Source: Neovahlkampfia damariscottae
Lineage: Eukaryota > Heterolobosea > Selenaionea > Neovahlkampfiida > Neovahlkampfiidae
NCBI GenBank assembly: GCA_016618085.1
Contig: JABLTG010000007.1
Coordinates: 124,001 to 188,000 of the forward strand
DNA length: 64,000 nucleotides
Direction: 5' to 3'
Shown in pieces: positions 1 through 10,904 of the stretch. Numbering within the stretch: the first letter of the stretch is position 1; every line of letters starts with the position of its first letter. The notes below the pieces were generated by a model, which searched no databases, was not told the DNA's origin, and saw nothing but the letters and a program-made list of their open reading frames with translations. Both the position numbers and the translations under genes were made by a program.

Positions 1-1001
1 CAAAGTCAGCAGAAATCAATGAAACTAAAATTGGACAATTTGGTACAACAGCATCTAAACAATAAAATGAATGAATTTCTTCATCTTTTTTCTTTTCCAA
101 TTTTTTTATAAATCGATAATTTCCCCAAAAATTTTTTGGAAATTCAAGTATAATCTAAAGATTAAAAAAAAAATGAAATTCAAACTTTATCTAACAATCC
201 AAAACCTATTTTATCAATAATTTGTAACTTTGATTTTGGAAGTGATGGATTGAATTCTATAATTTCATTTTTCAAACAACCCAATGATATTGTACAAACA
301 ACAAAATCAACTTCAAATTTTTCTTCTTCTGTTTCAACAGAAATAATTTTTTCATCAGAATAATCAATTTTTTTCACAATTTGATTCAATTTTATGTTTA
401 ATCCTTTGGAGTACATTTTTGAAATGGTACCATATCCTTCAATTAATTGATATATTCTACCTGGATGACCACAATCACTTTTTGATAAAATTGATATTTT
501 ATCAATATTCTCTCCTTCATAATTCTCCAAATTTTCAACGAAATGATTAAAATATTCCTCAGAATCATCAAAAGAAATCTTTGTCTCTTTGAGACTAATT
601 TCAATTGCTTCTTTATAAGATATGTCTTTTTGCATTTTTTTGATATTCTTTCGAACTTTTTCAAAAAGTTTTTGATTTTCTTTTAATTTTTTGTTTGATA
701 TTAATTTTCCTTCATCATCAGTTAATAAAGATCCTGTTTGAAGTGTTGAACATGGTGTTAGTTTATATTTTTTTGATAATTGCGCAACAGGATTTTCATC
801 TGAGTATCCTTCAAGCCATGTTGCGCCCAAGTCTATTTGATATTTTGAAGAAAATGTTTTTGTTTTGGTTCTTCCACCAATTTCATTTTTTGCTTCCAAG
901 ATTACAATTTCGTATTTTATTTTTGAGTTTGTCATTAATTTGACAAAATTATTATAAGTAGAAAGTCCTGACATTCCAGAGCCAATAATTATTATTTTCA
1001 T
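1..1001 (-). CDS. Flavin-containing amine oxidase (polyamine/spermine oxidase or LSD1 family), 3' end off the window
   Basis: An FAD-dependent enzyme expected to oxidise amines such as polyamines. The protein opens with MKIIIIGSGMSGLSTYNNF, a Rossmann FAD-binding motif, followed by EAKNEIGGRTKT and DLGATWLEGYSDENPVAQL, which are hallmarks of this family. An intron of 31 nt (155-185) joins GFGLLDK to IILEFPKNFWG, the conserved family block, and the reading continues to base 1, so the C-terminal FAD-contact region is missing. I chose the ATG at 1001 because the FAD motif starts there. A longer frame upstream has no ATG. A CCAAT box lies at 1037-1041. Family is confident; the exact substrate is not. 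Confidence 0.87.
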
Positions 1002-1233
1002 CTTCTGTGTTGAGGTAAAAACTCTGGTGTACTTGTCCAATCATTCTTTCAGCAATTCTGTTCAATGTCAAACTTGAAGATGGTAGTTACTTTGTCAAAT
1101 CTCCTATTTTCATTTTTGGAATCAAAAGTTCCTATTTTCCTTTCCAAATTCTTCTCCTCGGAGTTTTGTAAAAGCAGATCGGAGTTTTATCAACTTTAAA
1201 TTGACCAATTACTGTTTTCAAAACAAAAAAAAC

Positions 1234-2287
1234 ATGACGGAAGTTTGGAGACAAGTCTCATTCGCTACAAAAGGATTTTGGAATTTTCAAAGAAGTGGAT
1301 TCCTATCAGCACAAAAGAAATTCGATCCAGAAGATCTCAATGTCGACATTTCTAAAAAAGTATATTTAGGTACGACCATTCAATTTTTTTTAAAAAAATT
1401 TAGTAACTGGAGCAAATTCTGGTTTAGGTTATGAAACATCGTTGGCCATCGCACAAAAAGGTGGTATTGTTCACATGGTTTGTAGAAATCCAAAATATGG
1501 TGAAGAAGCTGTAGAGAAAATAAAAACAGAAACAAAAAATGAAAATATACATTTACAAATATGTGATGTTTCACTTCAAAAAGATATCAGACAATTTGTT
1601 AAAAAATTCTTAAAAGAAAATCAACAATTAAATTGTATTGTAAATAATGCTGGTGTTTTATTGAATAAAAAAGAAATGACAAGTGAAAAAATAGATAAAA
1701 CTATTGCAACGAATACTATTGGAACTTTTCTTTTGACAGAACTACTGATACCGTTACTTGAAAAGAGTGGAAATGATTCCCGAGTTATTTCTGTTTCATC
1801 AGGTGGAATGTACACACAAAAATTAGATGATGATTATGAATTCAAAAAATATGACAAAAAATGGGATGGTGCTTTGGCGTATGGAATGACAAAAAGACAT
1901 CAAGTTGTCTTAACTGATTTTTGGGCAAAGAAATATGTTAATACAGGCATTCAATTTTCATGTATGCACCCTGGATGGGCAGATACAAAGGGAGTTCAAA
2001 CTAGTTTACCAACATTTAGAGAAACTTTGAAAAATTCATTAAGAAGTGCTGCTGAAGGTGCTGATACTATTGTTTGGTTGGCAATTTCCAATAATAAAAA
2101 AATGAGAAGTGAAAATGGTAAATTCTATTTTGATCGATCATCTACATCACCACATCTTACTTGGGGTGGTACAGAAGAAACAACAGAAGAACAACAAAAA
2201 TTTTATGATGACTTAGTAAAGATGACATCATGGAGTATTGAAAAAGAATCCATTCAGGAAGAAAAGAAAAAAGAAGAAGAAGAATAA
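1234..2287 (+). CDS. Short-chain dehydrogenase/reductase, DHRS12-like
   Basis: A 339-residue NAD(P)-dependent oxidoreductase. Exon 1 (1234-1369) carries an N-terminal segment (residues about 1-40) resembling that of DHRS12, including GFWNFQRSGFLSAQKKF. A 34-nt intron (1370-1403) splits the cofactor loop, and splicing restores VTGANSGLGYE. Further motifs are NNAG, SSGGM and the YGMTKR catalytic Tyr-Lys stretch, then MHPGWADTKGVQ, which is characteristic of DHRS12. The tail is a short acidic run. A CCAAT box sits at 1205-1209, 24 nt before ATG. AATAAA overlaps the TAA stop, and the convergent WDR91 stop begins 5 nt later. The physiological substrate is unknown. Confidence 0.9.
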
Positions 2288-2292
2288 ATGAT

Positions 2293-4122
2293 TCATTGTT
2301 TAAATTGATACATTCCAATTGAGTTATCTTCTAATCCACCACAAATTAATTTTTCTTCTTCATCCCAACACACACAATTCATTGAAATGTTAACTTTATC
2401 CAAACCATTCAATAAATAGTTTGGATAAGATTCATTTCTATTGAATATCAAACAAGGTGAATTTAAAATAAAATAACTATTTGATGGACTTAATTCAATT
2501 TTTGGATTTTTGAATTCATTTAAACCAGGTACTTTCCATTCATTCAGTATTTTCTTTTTTATATGAGCACTCCATTCAAATATCTTAAATTTGATTAGTT
2601 TTTAAATGGTTGAATTACATTTCCATCTTTTCCAATTGAAAATAATGATGTTTCATCATAACTTAAACAAATAGAAGATATTTCACTTTTATGTGCATTC
2701 CATTCCATTATTTTACTTTTACTATTCATATCAAACATTTTTACATTTCCAGCTGATGTTCCAATACTTAAAATTGTTCCATTATGATTTAAAGTCATAC
2801 AATTGAATATTTCAGATGATTCAGATATTGGAAATTCAAATTCCATTTTCATTTTTGATAAATTATAAATACCTAAAACACCATCTTCATCATCTTCATT
2901 TATGTATAAAATAACAGATAAAGAATTATTTGGACTTAAAATTAATGAATTTAATTGTTTAACTCTTTAAAATAATTTAAATAACTCTCTTTCTTACTCT
3001 TGAATTTGAAATTCATTTAAAAGAATAAATGTTGCATTTTCAATTGAAATTATTTGAATTTTACCATTTTTTAGTCCACATATTAAAATATTAATTGAGT
3101 TATGATTTCTTTCCATTGTTATAATTGGACTACCACAATCATATTTATTTATGATATTACCATTCAAATCCCATAAAACGATAAAATTATCTTTAGATGA
3201 ACTTAATAAACCATTTTCAAAAAATAAACAATTTGTAATTTGATCAGTATGAAATTTGAAATAATTCTATCAAAAAAGAAATGTAAATGTTAATATATTT
3301 TACTGTTGGTGAGATAACATTACAAACAAATTCTTTAATTTCATCTGATGAAGTTAATGATTCTAATTTTTCTTTAATTCTTCTTAAATTTGATTCTGAT
3401 GCCTTTAATTCTTTTTTTAAACTTTCATTTTCATTTTTAAGTTCATTTAATTTTTTTGAACTTTGATGTGATGTTTCTTGATATAATGATAATATTTCAG
3501 GTTTTGGTATACTCATCATTACAGTTGAAATAAAGTTATGAATTGAAATGGTCAACATTTCTTCCCACCTTTTATTCATGAATGGTTCTAATGCAGGATG
3601 TAATTCAGGATTATTTAAGAATGGTAAAACGAACCAATCTCTCCATTCTTTATCTTTTGAAAGTTCTTCAGAATTTTTTTCAAAAAATTCGCGACACTTA
3701 ATTTTTTTAGATTTTTTTTTTTTTCAAACTTTGTCTTTTCTGTTGGATTGTATACATCGTATGACGTAGAATTTCTTTAAACTATTTTCAAGTTTTTTTA
3801 CAGTTTCAAAAAATTTGGAATCCAAACGAGTAAAGAATCTATTTGGGAAATTAAAAAATCAGTTTTTTTTTTTTACCTTGTTTTTAAAAATGCCCAATAT
3901 TCGAAAAATTTGGAGTATTCAAAATTTTGAAGAAGTGAAAATATTTGTTCAACAATTTTATCAGTCTTTTTTTTTTAATTATATTTTTTCTACTTGATAA
4001 GATTTGGTTTTATCATTTTTTCTTTCAATTTCAAATGTTTTAAGTGTTGATGTGAACCCTCTAAACGCTAAATATTCCTTCAATGATTCATCAAAATGAG
4101 TCACTGTTGAGTCTTGATTCAT
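2293..4122 (-). CDS. WDR91: WDR91-like LisH/WD40 endosomal protein
   Basis: Animal WDR91 acts with Rab7 to lower endosomal PI3P and drive early-to-late endosome conversion. Seven exons give 541 residues. The N-terminus has a LisH-like segment (YLAFRGFTSTLKTFE), then the family-specific helical region with DWFVLPFLNNPELHP and RWEEMLTISIHNFIS, a coiled coil, and a C-terminal WD40 propeller (SYDETSLFSIGKDGNIFEW). Six introns of 28-38 nt fall at 2584-2618, 2965-2997, 3267-3303, 3697-3729, 3839-3876 and 3966-3993. The start at 4122 matches the family N-terminus and has a CCAAT box 13 nt upstream. An in-frame ATG at 4173 is possible but lies beyond the box. The middle disordered region of animal WDR91 is absent. 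Confidence 0.88.
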
Positions 4123-4464
4123 GGAAGTTGTTCGGCCAATGAATTTTTGTTTTACCTTCGAAAACTTATTCATTTCCTTTGACAATTAATGCTGAATATC
4201 TATGGAAATAAAATGCAAATTCAGTTTACAAGGGGATCCCAATCGAAAGACGGAAAATTATTCCGACCGCCTCAATTTGGACGGTTAAGAGAAAAAGAAA
4301 TATTTCAACATAAAAAGAATATCCTGGATGTTGTGAGATGTCTAGTTTTTGACTGGTTAGCTGATGAAGTATCTGCATTTCATTGGCTAAAAGATGTTAT
4401 AAAATGATTGGTCCATTTTTCTTCTTCACTTCAGCCATAAAAATATTTACACCAAAAACGCGAG
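4123..4464. other. Divergent promoter region with a doubtful small ORF
   Basis: This 342-nt stretch separates the WDR91 and cyclin starts. It has CCAAT-type elements next to each gene (4136-4140 and about 4406-4410). An open frame on the plus strand from 4210 to 4407 could encode 65 residues, starting MQIQFTRGSQSKDGKLF. Its codons use G and C in third position far more than any confident gene here, and the product resembles nothing I know, so I do not call it a gene. The segment around 4235-4290 is visibly less AT-rich than its surroundings. Confidence 0.4.
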
Positions 4465-5361
4465 ATGACGGAAAAGAAATTCCAAAAAATCCGAAAAATT
4501 GACGAGATTGAAACAAAAGAGAGAATATTCAAAAAGCTAAAGCTTGAGAACAAAGACAGTTTTGTGTCAGTTGATGAAGAATATTTTTCAAATTTAAAAT
4601 CTAAAGAAAAAATATCACTCTTGGACAGTTTAATCAATTTTGAAGACTCAAAAAACTTGGAAAAACTTACTTATGTCTCAACAGACAGAATCAAAATCGT
4701 AGAATGGCTTGACGAAGTTAGAGAGTATTTTTCACTTTCAATACTAACTTTACACCTTGCTGTACTTTATCTCGATAAAATAGTCTACAAACACTCAATT
4801 TCTCAAAATATGTTTCAAGTTCTTGCTGCTGTTTGTTTTTTTATTGCTTTAAAAAAAGAAGAAAGTCCAGAGTTAATTCCTTCAGTTGAACAAATGATTG
4901 AAGTTACAGAAAATGATTGCTCAAAAGAATATTTCAACAAAATGGAGTTATTTGTGCTTAACGCTTTGGAATGGAAATTATCAGCTGTTTCTCCTTTTGA
5001 CTTTTTAAAGCTTTTTTTACCTTTATGTCTTTCAGATGAAGAAAATTCAACTGTTAACAAAAAAGCTATTCGTAAAATTGAAGATTTAAGCAATAAGTTT
5101 ATCAAAATTTGGTTGTTTTGTAAGGTTTTTTTTTTTTTGTAACATTTTTTTTTGTAAGGTCCAAAACTACATTCGTTATTTCAACCTTCAATTATTGCTT
5201 CTGCTTCAATTGCTGTGTCCAAAAAAATTTTAGGATTCACTAATATTTGGACAGAAGATTTGGAAATACTTTCTGAATATAAAGAACAAGATTTAAAAGC
5301 TTGTATGGATCGTTTATCCTCTGTATATCATGATGATGAATTTTGTCATTACTTTATTTAA
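4465..5361 (+). CDS. Cyclin
   Basis: A 285-residue cyclin that should bind and activate a cyclin-dependent kinase. The N-terminal cyclin box runs from about residue 75 (RIKIVEWLDEVREYF) through LAVLYLDKIVYKHSI to KMELFVLNALEWKLS, with the conserved helix-5 pattern. PFDFLKLFLP begins the C-terminal fold, which continues after the intron with PSIIASASIAVSKKI. The intron of 39 nt is at 5120-5158. The sequence is closer to A/B/D-type than to transcriptional cyclins, but I cannot assign a class. I see no clear destruction box. A gattggtcc element lies about 55 nt before ATG. A CDK gene lies elsewhere in the window at 38902-40083. Confidence 0.85.
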
Positions 5362-5626
5362 AAAAATTAACTTTTCACATAAGAGAGAAAAGTAAAAAAA
5401 AAAAAAAAAAATAAATAAATAATTTTTGATTGGTCAAGGAGTTTTTTTTTTTTGACCCTTCCAATTTAATTGGCTCGGTTTTCTACCCCAAATACGGAAA
5501 TGTAAAATACTTAATTAGTCAATGCTTATTATCAAACAAAAAAATCAACACCAAAAGGTTCAAAATTTTCTGTTCAAAATTTTTAATTCATCACTATATT
5601 TTCCACCAATCGTTTTTTTATTGAAC

Positions 5627-6727
5627 ATGTGGTACAATATGCTGTTTGGTTTCATTTTCGCCATTGGTGAATCATTAGGTTTTCTTGCGGAATATATGAT
5701 TGTAGGAGGTTTAATACAGACATTTTCTGCTCAAGCTTTTTCTTTCTACACTCCATTTGGAACAAATAAAATCGTAAAAAAAAAAAAAAAAAAAAAATTA
5801 AACTTTCCACAAGTGCCAATGTGATAAAACATCAATAATATCATGTATATTATGTTATTTAAATACAGATAAATTGATAATTTTCACTTCACTTGTTCAT
5901 TTTTTATTAGCAACATTTTTAACAGTCTATTGGTTTTTATGGAGATATGGAGTTCAAATTAAAAAAAGATTAACTTTTAAATTTTCAAATCGTATTCTTA
6001 TAGTTTTTATTTTATCAGTTATTGGTTTAATTTTTCTTTTATTAATTCAATATCAAACAAATACTTGGATTTATTCAACCAGTAATTTTATTGTAGAAGA
6101 ATGTGATGAAAAAACAAATACTTGTGAAACAGCAATTGCTTATTTCAAAATATTACAATTATTAATTGCTTCTCCAATTATTGAAGAAGTTGTTCTTCGT
6201 GTAATTTTATTTACTCTTTACTTAAGCAGGTTTGAATTTAATTTGATTTTAATTTTCTTGAAAAAAAAGAACAAAAAATTTATTTTTTAGTTTATTATTC
6301 ACAAATATAAGTTTTTCTGCATTACATCTTGTGAATTTATTACGTGGAAGTTCAGTATTTTATAGTATTTTTCAAATTACAATGGCAGTAATTATTGGTT
6401 TATTTTATAGTACAAGATATTATATCACTTATAATTTATATGAAATTGTATCTCTCCATATGTTGAATAATTTATTTGCCATTATAATTCCAATTGATTT
6501 AGATTCAAAAGTATTATATCCTTGGTTCTATTTGTCCAGTAAAAAAAAAAAAGAAATATTATAACACAATTTTTAAAGTTCTTTATACAATTTTGACTTA
6601 TTTAACGTTATTAATTTTTGATGTTAAAGAAATTCTTCAATCTGAAGAAGAAGAAAATCAACAACAAATCCAAACAGAAGAACCAAAAAAAATTGAAATT
6701 GATTCCTCAAAAGAAAAAAAAGATTAA
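5627..6727 (+). CDS. CAAX prenyl-protease-like (CPBP/Rce1-type) membrane glutamic protease
   Basis: A 319-residue polytopic membrane protein of the CPBP superfamily, which includes Rce1. It shows the EExxxR motif (IIEEVVLRVILF), the FSALHLVN histidine motif and a later VSLHMLNN motif, all expected in the membrane active site. Four exons are joined by introns at 5774-5813, 6230-6290 (61 nt, long for this window) and 6539-6578. Splicing the first intron yields a Cys-rich loop CQCDKTSIISCILC. The tail is acidic and lysine-rich. The start at 5627 is preferred because CCAAT (5606-5610) lies 16 nt upstream; an in-frame ATG exists at 5522. The stop codon shares the TTAA at 6724-6727 with the converging RluA gene. 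Function as a CAAX protease is inferred. Confidence 0.83.
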
Positions 6728-7458
6728 ATATTTTTTTCTTCTTCATAACCTATCTGTTTATCAAAAGGATCTTCTGTATTAAAATTTAACTCTTCTCCAT
6801 TTTTTAATTTTAATTTTAATTTCCAAGCATGTAACATCATTCTTGTTGATTCGTCATCACTTGCATAAGTATAATCACCAACAATTGGATATCCTATATA
6901 TTTCATATGAACTCTTAATTGATGTCTTCTTCCTGTATGTGGGTGTAGAAGTACTTTTGTTACTTTTTGATTTTTCAAATAAATTCCTCTTGATAGAACT
7001 ACTCCTTTTGTTAATGAATCTCTTCCATTTTTTGTTATTGTCATTCTAAATCCTCTTTCATCATTTTCATCTTCTCCTATTTTTTCATCAATTTCAAATT
7101 TATCTTCTTTAATATGTCCAAATACTAAAGCTAAATATTGTTTTATTGTATTTCTTGATTCAAAACATTGTTGAATTGAACTTGTTGCTTTTTTTGTGAA
7201 ACCCATACATAAAATACCACTTGTAGCAAAATCTAATCTATGACAAAATCTAATTCTGAATTGTTTATCATTTTCTTTTTTTTGAAATTCAGGTAATTGT
7301 GCTTCCACCATTTTAGCAACAGTCAAATCAAATTCACCATCAATTCTAACATCAATAGGTTTATTTACAACAAGTAAAGAATCAGTTTTGTATAATATAT
7401 CCAATGGTGTTTTTAAATTTATCAAAGTTCTAATGGTGTGTTTGGTGGTATTGGACAT
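6724..7458 (-). CDS. RluA-family pseudouridine synthase (RPUSD-like)
   Basis: A single-exon, 244-residue enzyme that isomerises uridine to pseudouridine in RNA. The catalytic motif HRLDFATSG places the nucleophilic aspartate at about residue 76. KQYLAL, LLHPHTGRRHQLRVH and YPIVGDYTY are the other conserved family blocks. There is no S4 domain, and the protein resembles eukaryotic RPUSD1-type proteins. No clear targeting sequence is visible. A CCAAT element (ATTGG on the plus strand at about 7473-7477) is 14 nt before ATG. The gene sits only 45 nt downstream of the formin stop on the same strand, and its own stop overlaps that of the CAAX-protease gene. Confidence 0.93.
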   Translation of the reverse strand: MSNTTKHTIRTLINLKTPLDILYKTDSLLVVNKPIDVRIDGEFDLTVAKMVEAQLPEFQKKENDKQFRIRFCHRLDFATSGILCMGFTKKATSSIQQCFESRNTIKQYLALVFGHIKEDKFEIDEKIGEDENDERGFRMTITKNGRDSLTKGVVLSRGIYLKNQKVTKVLLHPHTGRRHQLRVHMKYIGYPIVGDYTYASDDESTRMMLHAWKLKLKLKNGEELNFNTEDPFDKQIGYEEEKNI

Positions 7459-7503
7459 GTTAAAAAATGATGATTGGTCAAAAAAAAAAAAAATATATTA
7501 TTA

Positions 7504-10500
7504 TTATTGTACTTCAACATATGCCTGACCAGATTTTAAATCTGATTCTAAATTTGTTAATAAACCTCTTTCATCATCATCATCATCTATAGTTTGAACT
7601 TTTTGAGTAATTAATCTTTTTTCTCTTTCTTTTCTTTTTTGTTCTTTTAACACTTTTTGTTTTTCTAATCTTAATCTTTCTTTTTTTGCATCTGCATCTT
7701 TTTGATTCAAATCATTTGCTTTTTTACATTCATCCAAAAAATCAAAAACAATTTTAAAAAATTCTGATGGTTTTTCAATTGTATTTGTTGGATTCAATGT
7801 GAAATCATTGATTATCTCATTCAATAATGTCAACATTTCCTCTTTTTTCTTTTCAATTTCTGAAATTACAATCAAACCTCTCTCTTTGAATTCTGAAATA
7901 ATTTTTGGATAAACATCATTTTCAAGTTTTAATTTTTTATAAACTTCTAAAGGTGCATCAATATCTGATATTGATTTCTTTATTTCATCAAATTCTGGAT
8001 AAATACCTTCATAAACTGTAATTTCTTCTTTTGTTATTTTATCTTTTCCTGCTCTTGATTCTATCAAAATACATCTTTTTGCTTCATCTAAAATAGATAA
8101 CTCTTTGTGTAATTTTAATAAATGTGGATAATTAATTGCAACACTTTTCATAATAATTCTTAATAAACTTGAATTGCCATCAGATGTTTTAATTCCAGGA
8201 ATCTAAAATGTTAATAATAATATTTCTCTTACAACACTCAATGTCTCATCTAATTTAAAACCAAATGAATTTCCTTTTGTACTTCCATTGATAACATTAA
8301 AATAAGCTAAAATTAAACCTAACATTTGATGAAAGTTTTTGTTTGTTTGTAAAGCTTTTGATGCATCAATTAAATAACCTAATTTTATCATTATATATTC
8401 AACATTTGATTCAAATTTAACTTTTGCTTCCCATGATAAAAGTCTTGATTTTAGTAGTGGCAAATCTGATAAAAATTTTGCATATTTTTCAGCATCATTT
8501 AACTCTCCATCTCCTTGATACATTTTTACTTTTTCCATATTTTCTTCATAAGGAACTGAATTCACTAATTTTCCAATTAAATTTTCTCTATCTTTTGGCA
8601 TTGATAAAATTAAATTATAAATGTCTTCATATTTTCCAATTCCTGCCATTTTTAATGAACCAACTGATAAAACTATAAAATTAAATAAAAAGGATTGATA
8701 TACGCATTTCTTGAACTATGTCTCCAGGTAAAATATTAGCATTATTATCAACTTTTTCAACCTTCTCTTTTGATGGTTTTGCACTAAAAGATTGAGTAAT
8801 TTCTGATAAATCAATTAAATCCATCATTGTGTTTGTGTCTTTTGAAATTCCTCTTTTAATAAAAATTGACTGTTCTAATTTTATGTCAGGTATTTTTGGT
8901 ACTCTAACATTTTTAACTTTTTCTGTCAATTTGATAACTTTCAGGTCAGGTGCGAATACTTCAAAATATTAGAACAAAAAAAAAATACATGGTTTTGAAG
9001 GTCTTGATGGTCCAGGTCCTTTCATTCCTAGTGGACCAGGTGGTCCTCCTAATCCAGGTGGTCCTCCCATTGGTGGTGGTCCTATTGTTGGTGGTCCACC
9101 AGACGGGATTATTGGATTCTCTCCAGTTGATTTAACTATTGGTTTTACTTCCTCTACTTTTGTTTCTGGTTTAATTTTTTGTTCATCTTTGACATTTTCA
9201 ACAGTTGAGTTTACTTCTTTTATTTTTTGTGATTGTTCATCTTTCTCTTTTACAACATTTTGAAGTTCTTCTAATTTTATTTCTTGTAGTTTTATTTCTT
9301 CTTCCACTTTCTGTGTTTCTAATTTTTCAACTTTTATCAAGTTATCATCCTCTTCTTTTTTTTCTCTAAAAGATTCAAATTTATTCCAATTCCCAGAAAG
9401 ACCCATTCTTTCAATAACAGGTGATATTTCTGATTCATCTTCAATCATATCAGAACAATGCTCCAACTGAATATCCAAATCATCATTACCAGATATTTCG
9501 TATAAATCCTATAAAACATAAGTTTTACTAACAAATTTCTGACTATAACATATTCACGTAATCCTAAATCAATAAAATGATTCATAATTTCAGGATCACT
9601 AATAAGTTGATTTATCAACATCAAAACTTTTGATTTTGTGATTTGATCTACTTGACTTTTTAACAATTCCATTAATCTTTGATATCTATTCTTTGATCTG
9701 AAAACTTGGTCATAATATTTTAAAGCATCTTTGACGAGAAGTTTTGACTGTGGTTTAAATCTACATAGTACAGCAAAAATGGAACAAATTTTTGAAATTA
9801 AATATTTGTCAGATGTTCTAAATAAAAGAACAAGGATAAAAATTAAATTGTCATGTTCAATAAATGCATTCAATCCAATCTAAGTGGAGAAGTTTTAAAA
9901 AATCATGAAAAGTGGTTTTACTTTACAATTTAAGAGAGCATAAAGATTTACAACTATCCTCCTTCTAATTTTTGTGTCAAGCTCTTTTTCTCTTTCAAAA
10001 AAAAACGAAGTTATATTTTTTTTAGTTTTACTCATTTAATAATAAATTTGTGCTTAGCAGAGAATCAGCAAATAAATCTAATCCTTCATATTTGTACAAA
10101 AAATCTTCCACCCATTTTAAAGGATAGTTTTTAATACAGTGGTACATTTTTTCAAGTGTTTCAGGTTCTCTTGATAATTTCCAAGTTTTTACTATTTTTT
10201 CAGGTGTTTCTATAGGTGCTTCTTGTTGTGCTTTAACAGCTGCCAATTTTTTTTCAACAGAAAATTTCGTGTATTTTTGAATTTGTTTTTCTTCTGCTCC
10301 CATCGCTTTCTTTCAAATTTTTAAAAAAAATATGAATTTACTAAAACTGTTTCTAGTTTTAAATTTAATTCCTCTATAGTAATGTTGTTTTTTTTCAAAA
10401 GATCTTCGTCATTTATTTCTACTCTTTCAGGTCTTTTTTTTTTGAAAAAAATTAGAAATCATGTCATAATTACTCTGTGATGTATTTTATTTCAGAGTTT

Positions 10501-10802
10501 TGAGTACCACTTGAAAATAATTGTGATTCTGGTCTATTTATTTTTTTAATTTCTATTTCTTTTTCAAACTGTTTTCTTATGGAATCATCAATTTGATTTG
10601 AACCCATACTTGAAAATATATTTTTATTTGGTACTTTAATATCTCTACTGGAATCTTTTAGATCAACAGATTCTAAAGAAAGAGTTGCTTCGACTAAATC
10701 TGCATCTGCTTCGGTTCCACTTGACCAAATCTTACTCAAATCAAAACTCTTTCTCTTTTTTATATCTTTTTCTTTATTTTTATTGCGGCCAAAGAAATTC
10801 AT
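7504..10802 (-). CDS. Diaphanous-type formin (GBD/FH3-FH1-FH2)
   Basis: An actin nucleator and elongator. Nine exons give 1002 residues. The N-terminal part is basic and serine-rich, followed by a GBD/FH3 armadillo-like region (KMYHCIKNYPLKWVEDFLYKY through LRRIVVNLYALLNCK-like helices to LINQLISDPEIMNHF). A glutamate-rich coiled coil and a short FH1 (GGPPTIGPPPMGGPPGLGGP) precede FH2 (YEDIYNLILSMP, LILAYFNVINGSTKGNSFGF, GIKTSDGNSSLL). A basic patch and acidic tail could serve as DAD. Eight introns of 30-42 nt are at 8203-8235, 8673-8703, 8959-8988, 9509-9549, 9880-9921, 9992-10031, 10310-10341 and 10433-10473. FH1 is short compared with metazoan formins. The start at 10802 is 102 nt from the divergent CNOT11 start. 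Confidence 0.9.
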
Positions 10803-10862
10803 TTCTTCTCATAAGGTTTTGGGTGAAGAAAAAAATAAAACGTTAAAAATAACTGGTTTTTG

Positions 10863-10867
10863 ATTGG
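10863..10867. promoter_or_regulatory. CCAAT box shared by divergent formin and CNOT11 genes
   Basis: A single tgattggttc element is the only CCAAT match in the 102-nt gap between the two start codons. It lies about 60 nt from the formin ATG and 37 nt from the CNOT11 ATG. Confidence 0.5.
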
Positions 10868-10904
10868 TTCTCTTTGTAACAGTTTCATTTGTCTATTTTT
10901 TTTA

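Noticed and set aside
3-65. A plus-strand frame at the left edge ending in TAA that looked like the tail of another gene
   Set aside because: The minus strand of the same bases continues the amine oxidase perfectly after a 31-nt intron (IILEFPKNFWG), so the plus frame is a shadow.
5774-5813. Homopolymer A and T runs (up to about 20) as possible assembly errors or slippage sites
   Set aside because: They fall inside introns or intergenic DNA at predicted splice boundaries and do not disturb any gene model.
7503-7504. Polycistronic operon of formin and RluA because they are only 45 nt apart on one strand
   Set aside because: The RluA gene has its own CCAAT box in the gap and the functions are unrelated. 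Close spacing is the rule across the window.
8940-8990. Alternative, longer intron at the formin FH1/FH2 junction ending at gacctgaaag
   Set aside because: The nearer acceptor (..gaag) gives a 30-nt intron and a total of exactly 1003 codons with an FAPDLKVIKL junction that reads well.
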